Source: Phoronis australis (Eukaryota; Phoronida; Phoronidae). From it: DNA of 64,000 nt. Both the position numbers and the translations under genes were made by a program. The stretch covers positions 357,435 to 421,434 of the forward strand of contig NMRA01000340.1 of assembly GCA_002633005.1 (NCBI GenBank). The letters run 5' to 3'. Shown piece after piece: positions 12,201 to 24,200 of the stretch. The notes below the pieces were generated by a model that did not search any database, was not told the DNA's origin, and saw only the letters and a list, made by a program, of their open reading frames with translations. Each line of letters opens with the position of its first letter. Positions within the stretch are counted from its first letter, which is position 1.

Positions 12201-15200
12201 CAGTCATTATATGATACGGTATTTCTTTTGCTTCACAAAGCCTAACCTAGAAAATTTCAAGAGTTTTTTTACGGATTTGATATCCTCAATTATACTTTTG
12301 GGTAAAAAAAACAGCGGAAATCGAGGTAAGGACGTCACGATGATGAACAAAATAGCTGCCAAAATACTGAACAAAAAATTCTGTCGTGTCATTGTTGTGG
12401 AATGATTGCAAATTGACTAACTGTGCATGTCACCCACGAAACACAGATATTGCCTACAAACAAAACGAAAACCAATTTCGGTCATCAAAAAATGACTGAC
12501 AAAGTGGCAATCTTAACAAGGTATATTAGAAGTACTTTGCAATATAAGTTGTTAAATTTATCTGTTTATTGTAAATTAGACAATTGAAAACAGTTGAAGG
12601 TTACAGGTAGTCATTAGACAGGGAAGCAGGTGATTGACAAAATGACCGACAATTCACAAAACACCAATTTACAGCGTGCATGGCGAGAATTTCATTTTTT
12701 TTCGGAAACTTGCAGCAGCTACCTGATTTAGCACTGGATTTCAAAGGTACTGTAAAAAAAATCTCAATAGTGATGAAATTGGAATTGGTGACTTGTTCCT
12801 TCGAACAAGGTTTTAACTTTGGTTGTCTAAATACAGTTGCCTTTCTTTTAAGGCTATCGTGCTATAAGACGAATTTTGGACTTGCTTGTCATATGGCCCT
12901 ACGTTTGAGCATACAGGAGGTTTAAAGAGTGGTCGTAGACAGCACAAATAAAATACACCCACGGGTTCCTTTCATTGCAAGCAACCTCATGCATGAATGA
13001 TGACGAACAAAGTGCAAACGCTGGTTTCACACATGTGGATCGGAAATTGCTATTTCAGCGATTACTAAAGGCTGCGGAAGAATATAGTAAGTTTGTTGCA
13101 GTAGATTGCATTTGCAATTGCAACGCATATGAACAAATGTTGAACTACTTTTTGTAATGAAATACAAAGTATCTTGGACAGAATGGACGTTTTGCCAAAA
13201 ACTACCCCATAAAACATTGTGAACACTCTCTAGCAATACCACCGGCATTGCCTTGAATGCTTCTGATGAATATACATATCCGCTGTCATGGGAACCCTTT
13301 ATTGGATTTGTAAAGTTATGCTACAAGCATTGGTAATTGTAACACACCTTTGATCAAGCCAATCAGAAGTAATTGCTGTATTCATTTCATTCTCAGTGTT
13401 GTACGCAGGAAGAAAAAATAAAACTAATATTGGAACCGTTGACACAAACTGGATGTCTCTATATTTTCATGCTTGTAGTGTTAAACGCGTTTAATGCGGC
13501 TTTTATTTTGTTTATGAAAGAAGTTAACAGGCTTACTTACATTAGACGCCCTGGCGTGAGTTTTGGATATTCAAAATGATGCTAAGTGGCTTAATGTACC
13601 AAACATAACTCTTTGATTTTAGGTGTCAATTTATCCAAGTCTGTTGCGCTAGGGATACACATTAGAAATGCTATTTCCATGTTTGTGAACGTAAGTTTCC
13701 TTGGCAGCCATTTTTTGGTAGAAGAAAGTGTATTTGCTCCAGGTCGATTAAAATCCTGTTGCGTTGGTATGTGGCGTGTGCAGCTAAACATTATGTTGCA
13801 ATTCCAGAACACCTGGTTACCATGGAAACGGTGCAGGTTCAATGTTGGCAATTCCCTTAAAGTTAAGGGATGGTTAATAAATGATTTTAACATAATTGTT
13901 TGCCATCGGGCCTAAAACTGGTGGCCGTGACCGTGAAAATATCTGGTTACCATGGCAACAATAGCCAATTCAATTTAGAAATATCCCTTAGTGTCAACGC
14001 AGAGTCAATCTAATTACACTTGGAAAGATTGCATGCTTCTCACATGAATTTTCCCCCAAACCCAAGATTGTTGATTAGCAAAATACCTGGTTGCTGTTAC
14101 AATGGTCCATATTTCAGCTTGTCAACACTCATATTGTGTACTTTGAGCATGGTTGCCTGCTTCGAACATGACTCTGCCATGAAACGTAAAAGTGCTGATT
14201 TTGGCCGGCTGACTAAATAACCTTTTTAGAAGTGGGGATTTGGTGTCGGAGTCAAGTGGCAGATGGGTTGAATATTTTCAGAAATGACGAGCTTTCAGCC
14301 GGGTGGGTTTACTTTCATCTCCCGTATTCCAGAATAACTTGACACGCATGCATAATTTTGATGGATTTTATGCGAGATTGTTTTTGGTTTGCTTATAATG
14401 TTTCCAGTCTTTGACTACTTGGCCGGTCGAAATCCTTTACTAAGTGTCAAAAATGTTCGATTTACCTCGGCCAGTCGGTGGCATAGTTATACAAATCTCG
14501 CTCCTAACTTGGCATTCCGGGTTTGAAATCCCGATAAGTTTATAACCATATCTCCTAACCTAATGAGTTTTTTGGGGGAAGGTACTAACGGAGTACTGTG
14601 CTGTTGAATAGCATGATTAACCTTGTGGTTCAACAACCGGAATGTGCAAGGCCATTGTCTTTGCAGCTTTTTGAGAGAACAGCAGCAAAAGAAAAACTGA
14701 TTCGTGCAAGATAATTGAAGCATTTTTGAGGAAAAAGCTTCGAGCAACTTGTGAACTGTTGCCTGAAATAAATTCGTGTAATTCTACTTTGCCCATTTTA
14801 AGGATCATCCATTGTCGTCAACTACATTGCTTTAAGGCAAGGAATAGTTTGCCAAGAACCGCTCACGTATTACTCAATTATATTCAATCGATTAAATGAC
14901 AACCATATAACTCTTAGAGTTTTTTTTTGCTTCCCGATGTCTTTCCACTGTTTGAGAAATTTGCAGGAGATTGACAGGACCTAAAGAACAGAAGTAAATT
15001 TTGTATTGGTGTCACTTATAGTGAATGTTGTTTTATTGGGTATTTTACGGTCTCTGTGTTTAGGAAGACATTGTTACTGAGTGTGTGTGCAAAGTTTTGA
15101 CATGAGGCAAAAGCAAAGTATATATGTCTGTCAATCTATTTAAAAAGTTCGCACTATCTGGATATAGTTGATATTTTCCGTTTGTGTTTGCTGCTCCTAA

Positions 15201-18200
15201 TACCCTTTTCTCGTTCAGGTTTTGGTCTATTGGAATCTGGCATGTCAGATGCGAAGAACGAAGTTAACATCATGGTGAAGAATGCAGTGGACGTAATATT
15301 TGGCGGCCTGACTTTCTGGATGTTTGGTTTTGGCATCAGTTTTGGAGACGGGCCGAACTCTACTCCATTTGTTGGGGTGGGCTATTTCTTTGTGAATGCA
15401 AAAGAAGACACCATGGGATTCATCTATTCGTGGTTCTTTTTCCAGTTATCTTTTGCAACGACAGCTACAACCATTGTTTCGGGAGCAATGGCAGAAAGAA
15501 CAAAACTAGTCGCCTACATTGTCTACTCTTTTCTAAATACAATCGTTTACAGCATGCCCGCTCACTGGTGCTGGGCAAAGAAGGGGTTTTTGCACAACCT
15601 GGGATTTGTTGATATAGCCGGTGCAGGCCCTGTACACTTGGTAGGCGGAATGTCCGGTTTAGTGGCCACTCTTATGCTTGGACCTCGTACGGGACGTTTC
15701 CAAGAGGGTTCGGAGCACGTGATGGGCAGTCCCACCAACGCACTTTTAGGCATGTTCATGTTGTGGTAAGCTAAAATGTTGCTCTGGATGTGATGTAAAT
15801 GAATGTATCGTTCTTCGCATTGGTCACCAGTTCCCAAACTCCGGTTTCCTTAACTTCCATGTAATTCGACGTGTTCGGCAGAGTCATTCCGTATATCTTA
15901 AGAACGCTCTTATTGTCCCGTTGGCGACGACTCAGTTGGATTTCTCCGTGATTCAGTGTTGACGCAATACTCGCACCGAAAGTGTAAAGGATTACGCCCC
16001 ATAAGCCTCTATTCAAAAAGATATGTCTTTTGGTCACATAAACATATACGCCCCATACAAAGACAGTTAACTCAGCATGTGACATGAAAGTGAGTAGACA
16101 ATCAGAACTGACCAATAGTGAACCAATTTACTGGTACACTGACTTCATGAGAAAAGTAAGTTTTATAAAAATAGGAACTGATCCCAAACCTGATATTGGG
16201 TTATAATGGAAAGAGAGAGGTCAACAAGGCCCGACGACGACGACCGAAGGCAACACTACTCCCTCGAGATCGGTCCATGTTTGTTTTGGTACACAACCAC
16301 TGACGCTATTTCATCTGATTTTTCGTCTTTTATTAGATTATCTTGTTCATATCTCTTTTGGTGAACTGGTGTTGCCAGCTTATTTAGGTGTCAGGGCTTA
16401 TGGTTTCTAAAGCACCTGGTTGGTTAGATTACGAATAGTGACATCTGAGGTCTGGCCATCACGAATGAGGAGTGTGGTTAGTAGTAGGGGATATTGGAAG
16501 TTATCATACTGTGTTTCAGCCAATCAAAGGAGAGAAAACGATAGGTGCACGTGTGACCAGACGCAGAGGCAAAGACTGTCACGGGAACTCATACCATACA
16601 CACTGTATTTAATAAAGTACGGTCCCTTTCAAATGTCGGAATAATGATTGGTTACAAAATAACTGAGTTATACTGCATACACGTTTTGTACCAAAAATGT
16701 GTAACTGTATCTCGAATCGTGATATGTAAAGCCATTTGAGCTCGGATTTCGTCATCGTTGAAATACTTTCCTTATCATAGATCTCGATATGACAGCCACT
16801 TGTACAAGTGTGCTTGTAGTAAATGTAAGCTGCATCATGCGCGCACACAGCGGGGGAGGGCTAGTGGACTCGAATAGCCCATTTGGCCAAGTGGTCAAAA
16901 AGGCTTCCTCAGAGAAACAAAAACTGCGACAAAAAGTAGAAAACAAGGCGAAAGTCCACTAAAAAGCCAGGAACTACCAAAAATCGGCGAATGCACTATT
17001 CATAGCTCTGAAAGTTCCCTGTGAAACTTAGAAAAATGTCCATAATCTCGAGCCCCCCATTTTTTACGCTGGGTGCGGGCATGTGCATTACTTAGATTGT
17101 TCTCTGAAGATGGTGACTAGCTTTCAGCAATTGCTTTGTCCTCATCTGTTCTTGCCCTTTTGTTACCCACAGGTGGGGCTGGCTAGGGTTTAATTGTGGC
17201 AGCACGTTTGGAATTTCTGGCGGGAAATGGAAGCTCGCTGCACGTGCCGCGGTAGTTACAGTCATGTCTTCGATGTCCGGAGGGGCAATGGCATTTATTC
17301 TCAGCTACATCAAGACTAAGAGATTTCACATTGAAATCGTTATCACTGGTCTTCTGGCGTCTCTAGTAAGCTGCACTGGTAAGCTATACCAATCAAAACT
17401 TAAAGACGTTTAAAAAGCTCATAGTTACCGGCGCTTTGTTATTTTTCAGTGTGGCAACATGAACATTGTCTGTGTTACCTGAAGATTTATATAGCTTGTC
17501 GATCACAAATTACCTGGCTGGTTCGAAGTAATAGAGGCTAAGCAAATGAAAAATCAATGTTTTGTATACAACACTTTCGTCAAAAGTTGAACGTCTCATC
17601 GTTAACACTGAGGGTAAACAATGCTCCTTCTTCACAGACAGTATACTAAACATTTTCATCAACAGCGTCCCTCCCCTTTGGTTGAATTCTTTTCTCGCAA
17701 GCTGTAGTTACTTTTTGTACATCATAAAGCTATTTCACGGACACTTTCTTTTCCCATAAACTGCTCTTTTTACTCTCTTCTCTTACCCATTACCTCACGT
17801 CAAATCAAACCGACCTTTTTGCCATTCTCAAGCCGTGTCACCAGGAGAGCTACATGAAGCTTAAAAGCGGCTATAAATCCGCTTTCTGTTCGTTTTTAGA
17901 CCAATTACCGCTATAAAACTGGCCACAACTTGTTCCTTACTCAAAAAGAAACTGATTTATTAGCTTCCAAAGATCTGACAGTTCATTATTCGTCAAGACC
18001 GTGCTAGGGCTTAAAATGGCCCGCCGTAACAAATTAATTTGTAAAGTATGGTCTCAAGAAATAACGAATTTTGATTTCTTCCGAATTTCAAATCCCATCC
18101 AACTAGGACAAGGAACAGTTTGAGACCAGTTCCATAACTGTCACTGATCAAAACCAATAACGTTTTTTTGTGATGAAAGACGGTTGCATAGCCGCTTCAA

Positions 18201-21200
18201 AGCCTAGGCAACAGTGGCCCGGGCACGTCAAGCACAAAATTCACTATCTAGGTCATGGTGTACAACGTGCCTTGCATTCCATGCACAGGCCAGTATGCTT
18301 TTGCGCGACTGTCAGATGAAAGGAAAGCCGTGTAACCAGTCTCTCCTTGTGTTTTGGAAGTCCTCGTTAACAAGCTCATGGGCTTATAACCGGGCAGATA
18401 CGAGGTTTTTATTGTGAACCAATAGATGCGGCCGGTCTATGAGAAAAGAAATAGTCATTAGTAGAGACATTTCCGTTAGAAGAGTACTGCGGTACTTATG
18501 AAAAATCTTCGGCTTTTGACAAAAATGTATTCGTGAAAGAAAATAACTGATAATGGGAAGTTCCGTGCGGTTCGCAAACATGGAAGACTGCATATTCTGA
18601 AATTCTCAAAAAGTCATACTCTTGTGATTAAAATTTACTCGTGTTTGGATGCGTTTTTTATTGTAGTTTAGTACGATCATCATTTCGCTGTAAACTGGTT
18701 TTAAAGTAACATTATCGGCGAGAATAGTGGTTTTCTAGATCAGTCCCGGTGCAGATTCGAACATGGAACCTCTGCGGACGCAGTCGAACGCTCTGCTAGC
18801 GAAACCAACAAAACTAAAAATCACTCCATAAATGGTAGAGTATTTTAAACGTTCTTTAAACTGGTTAATTCGCCGGCGAATGTGTGGTAGACAAAGGCAA
18901 AAATTGTAACAAGATCAGAAAAACACAACAGGTTATATTTTTATATCTCTGGTTAAAGCTGATATCATCGAACCATTTATGCCATCCAACAATATTTCCA
19001 AAATGAGTTTTTTGGTTATAGAATCGATAATACTCAATTAAAAACTAGAACAAAATATTCTTTAAATTAGTAAAAATGACCTATTTATTTGCTTGCTTTC
19101 AATGGTATCCATGCGCTAAGTGTAGTACGTAGAGATGTAAAGTGGATCAAATTAACGACACGTACTGTACAGTAAATTTATTACTAGTCTACGTGAGACA
19201 CAAATTCGAATGCGTCACCAATGAAATATTAGCCGTTAACGTGGTTAATTTCCAGCTTGAAGTTCCGCACAAATTAGAGATCGTGCGTCGTAGCCAGATG
19301 CACTTCTTGAAACGGTGTGGCGACCAATGATGTGCAAATTGTGGCGACCAGGGTTAGTTCGAGCATTATGCCGATGGGAGAGGGTGGTGTTGAGAACGTT
19401 AGCAACTCAAATTACTAGGGATCCCAAACTCTTTGTTACTTAGTGTTCATTAGAAAAATACCAAATTAAAAAAACTCGTTTTAATATTGAACACATGTGT
19501 CTCTTTAATGTTAAATACATTCTAACTTGACAAGTTTTTGTTATTATTTTGACGTAGTTTGGGGAATTTGCATGTTTTACTTTAGCACCATTAACAAAAC
19601 GTCATACTGCGACTGTTGCAATCGATGATTCGATTCCGTGTAGAGCTGATATAAAAAGTATCGCCGCTTATTTCATTTTAAGTATGTTAAAATTACAGCT
19701 TCGTGCGCTCTGGTTCACCCGTGGGAAGCATTAATTATCGGCGGTGTAGGGACAGTGCTAGCAACCCTAACGGAGCCCATGTTGGTGAAACTCAAGATAG
19801 ACGACCCAGTTGGAGTGATCCCCGTCCACTGTGTGTCCGGTGTTTGGTCCATACTGGCTGTGGGACTTCTCGTAGATAACGTAAGAATGTTAGCGATCAA
19901 TTGTCATTTATTTTGAAATAAATACAACTATAAACGCATATGATGTACTGAGGTGAACCATTGATTTTAGATCATCCAATATGAAGCCCGACTTTCCAAT
20001 GGGAAGGTCATGTCTTACAATGGGAAGTACGGACCCAAACATGGAAGCGACAGACGGGAAATGGGAGAGATAGGGTTGTGATGGGAAGAGCCATAATCAT
20101 TTAATTTATTTGCACACTTTTAAAACATACAATAAATTATTGAAGTGGACATCGTTAGCAATATATACATGTAATCAGTCGCGCTGGGTATCAAATTTGC
20201 TGGACCCCAGCTTGGCGTATAAAGCGGCTAAAATTCTACCAGTTTTTGTTTGACATGCATCGACAGACATCCTGATCTTCAGTCCGGGAACGAAAAATCC
20301 CCCAAACCACGTGCATTAATCGTAGAAACCTGGTCGACGATTATTGCACGGATACGCAGCTTTGGGGTTTTACCTACATCATAGATGTTCGTTTTGATGT
20401 GCATGTATAAAATACAGAAAAGTTCGTTTACTTTGAATTTTAGCCGACGTATTCGGCAAACTCAGGTCCAGCAACTTACACATAATCTTTACAAGCTCTG
20501 GCTCATAGAGGGCGGCTGGCAAGGTCCACCCCCTTGCGAAAAGTCAACGACAAACAAACAAGATGTCAGAGGCAAATACACTGTCTCTAAACGATGTTCC
20601 TGGTGGAATCGATGAGTGTTTTTTGCACTATTCCAAAACGCTTCGACAAGGACAACAAGCGATGCTTTTCAGCAAAGAATCCTACGTTTATGATGTGGGA
20701 ATTTGCAAAGGTGATGATGAAAAAATAATCATCTCATACGCGTTGAATCTGTCGAGGGAAATACGGCCATGTATTAAAGTTTTCCGTATTCACCTCCCTC
20801 ACTACTTCCAACAGTGACCTCTGACATGGAAAGTTCAAAAGGTAGTTCAATGTCGACTCGACGTCGATCATCAAACTTTCCGAATATAGTTTAAAGTAAT
20901 TCAGTTGCAGCAGTGTAACTAACACTCGACATGCAACCAGGCCCTAAACGTAAAATCTGGAACAAAACTGTTAATTATATGACACTTATGTTTCAGTTTT
21001 CAATTCGTGAATACTATATCGTCTGCAACTCAGGCGCCGATTCCTTGGAAACTATCAAATATTTTTGTTTTTTTTAACTATTTCTAGGAGATGTTATAAG
21101 TTCACTGCACAGTTGCCGTTGTTTTCATCTTTGCTACCTCTTTTCAAGAAATAAGTCATTACTTATAAAACTGTTTCTTTTATAAGAGATAACTTGCAAC

Positions 21201-24200
21201 CTAACGCGCAAGTGTATAGGATGTGATCCGCCATGTGAACAGTCATGGTGAAGTATTTAAAAAATCTACCGAAAAAATGTAAGAAACTTAGGAATTCGAA
21301 GCGTGTGGGATAAATACAAAACGTACCGCGTAGGCCAACATGAAGTAATATCCCACTCGACCTTATTCGGCGTATACCCGGAATAATGTCTCGTGGGATA
21401 TTACTTCATGTACACCACTCTCGGTACGTTTTGTGTATGTATCGGAGGAAAAGTAGACTATTTCGGAGCCAGCGAAAATCCGAAGAGAACCCCACAAGGG
21501 GTTTACCTTCAACTGACAAATGACATGGCCACTGATGCGACATGTTCATGTAAAGCCGGGTAGGTACCTTAAAGTCGAATTACCTGTACGATGACATAGA
21601 TTTTAGGATCTTTCGAACAAAATCAGTGAAGAATCACCGATATTTTTATTCCGTCGTCTACTAAAATCCGCCAAATGAAAAGGTCAAAACTGCCGTGGGA
21701 CTCCCCGGGTAAACTAGGTCAAGTCGAAAGCTCTGTTTACGCTTTTCTATAATCTTCGAACGAAATATTTCGATTAAAAAAACTCAGGTTTATAGCTTAA
21801 GTACACACTCATCTTGTCCAAAGCATGCAGTTAGCTCCGGTAGGTCTAGGGCTGTGTCCAAGTCAATTTAATGCACGTAATTGCACCATTAAGACATTGA
21901 CGTAAGGCTTACCTTCTGACGAACTTCGGATTTTTTGTAGTTTCAGTGCATAAAGGTAGCTTGCAGTTATTTTTAAACGTAGCATGATCATTAAACTATG
22001 GTATGGTTACAAAAATGACAAGTCTGGTGTAGCGGCAAAAATGGCTATTTACAAAAATAACTCGAATTCCTTTTTGATGCTTCATAAATCTAAATAACAT
22101 GTTTTAGCAACTTCAAAATGACATCTTTGTAACTCTACAGGCGAAGTGTATTATAGAGGTTCTCATCAAAAAGTAATTCAACTGCTTATTTTTTTCGTGA
22201 CAACAGCTCGAACAGGGCTTTGAGTTCAGTAATCCAGTGCCCCTACCTGTGCCGATCGAATCTCTCAATTTTGGAAAAAAAGTTCAGTTGAACGCCAGCT
22301 TGCGGCTATATGAATGACAAAAAATGTATTTCTGCTACGAAACAAAACGATGTCTATAGGTCAAAATAACTGAAAAAATAGTAAAAATATTAAACAATTG
22401 CCAAGGACTATCGATAGACTGTAGTGCTGAGATCCAGCAGGTGCCGAGACAAAGGCGGTCAGACGAGTGAAACTCCGGAGTCAAAAACAGATAAGCTTAC
22501 ACTACATGGGTGCACCCCCAATTTGGCGAATCGGGCGAAAAGGTCCGCCTCAGCTAAACAAAAAGTCTGAGTGAACGAGACAAAAATCCACAAGAATTCA
22601 CGGGAAGTCGGCGCGGTTGCACAAACCGTGGACCTGAACCTAGTGGCCCCGTTTTTTTCAGTCCTCGCTGATTTCTTTCAGTAAAAGGTCCGCATACCGA
22701 AAAATACGAGCCCCGCCCCCTTATATTTTAGACTGGGTGCGCGCATTCACTATAGCCACGAAACTGAAAAGTGTGTATCCACCGAATTTCTTGAGCTATA
22801 GACTAAAATAAACTTTACACGACAACGTATTGTCTGTCGGGTAAAATGGCGGTTTGGAAACGCAGACGAAGGTGTGTCAAGAATGCTGTGTTCTGATTGG
22901 TCACTTAAGCCGTCAGTCGTAATCCTGGCGATAGGTCAATTGTCCAATCGAATGTTTGGATTTGCGAGGTCATTTCCAAAGAATAACTGAACAAATGAGT
23001 CACGTATCACCATCGAACTTTTGGGACATAAAGGCAATATGTTTCCGAACTCTATTGAGGTTTTTGGTAATCGGCACTAGAGACTGTAGAAGCGGCTGTA
23101 TCCCCGCGTTTCGTCCAAGAAACAAACTTACCGTTGTAAACCTTGATTCAAATTGTTCCTTGCTCAGTTGAGAGATGGTTTATGGGTTTGCTAAGAAGTG
23201 CAGCTTGTTTTTCCCTGAGACCATGCTGGGCGCATAAAATGAAACGCCGTAGAAAGCCAGGTTGTAACGACTAGTGGCCTCATGCAATAACCAACTGACT
23301 GTTCTTTCAAATATCTGAAATTATCCCACTCTAATTTTAATAAAAAGGGAGCCTAGCTTCTTAATGACATATGATCTAAATTAAAAGATGTTTTTGTAAT
23401 CGAAGTCGGCTTTATAGTCGGTTTAAACTCGGGCGGGCTGTTGCCACGCCTTTTGTGTCATTCAACACTTTTGCCACGCCTTTCGTGTCATTCAACACTG
23501 TTGCCACGCCTTTCATGTCATTCAACCTTGTTGGTACGTACTAGCGCCCATTGCCCTGTGTGTAGAGTTCAGTGGCTGTCAAAAAAATCACGCAAAAGTA
23601 ACGTGCTCTCATTGAAAATACGCTGCAATATGTCGCAGAATCTCGCGAGACCTTGCTTTCTAACGACGTACTAGCGTTATTGATCCTCTACCCGGGATAT
23701 CCTTGAACTTTTACTTGTACCTGGCTGTCTCACGCCTAGATAAGAGGTCTCGAGCAATGACATGGCTTGCGAATATAACTGAACCACGTCTCTGTAACGA
23801 ATTGAGTCTTTCCGGTATGTAGTTAAGTTTAGATCAGGAGCTAGCCATTTCCTGTGAGAATCTGCGCGCATGCCTTCATTTGACTCTGATTATCTTAAGC
23901 AACGAGACTTAAGCAATGGTACACCATCCTTTGAGGTTTCTCAGTGCTCTGATGTGGTGTTGACATATATAACCATCGTTGCAACAATCACAAAAATGCT
24001 GTGTTAGTGCTTGTCAAAATCTCAATCAAGTACTCGGCAACAATTCAGCAGTACCTGTCAATGGTAAACTTGAAGCCATTTAGTACTTCATGAGTCCACA
24101 TTTAGTGTCTTAAGTTGCATAATCCGGTCAGGTTATCTCCACATGTAAGAGGAAGCGACATTAGCCAACTATGTCTTGTAAAATCGGCCATCAAAACCAC

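Larger units (their letters stand above)
5766..15218 (+). other. Gene 1 intron 1 (9453 bases)
   Basis: Phase-1 intron with a GTATGA donor and a TTCTCGTTCAG acceptor. It contains a poly-G run near 5853-5868, an (ACGC)/(AC) microsatellite, a near-perfect fold-back at 6931-7112, a GA-rich tract followed by a 121-base assembly gap, a minus-strand LINE relic at 8044-8990 and two RFX-like X-box motifs near 13.8-13.96 kb. The stretches 9000-13800 and 13960-15218 show no exon or repeat that I can support. Confidence 0.8.

Noticed and set aside
15154-15336. Minus-strand frame opposite gene 1 exon 2 (the same pattern occurs opposite gene 2 exon 2)
   Set aside because: It is the antisense shadow of conserved coding sequence; it recurs in both paralogues only because the plus strand is conserved.
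23441-23530. CRISPR-like regular repeat
   Set aside because: Units are directly adjacent without spacers and the context is a eukaryotic intron, so it is a minisatellite.
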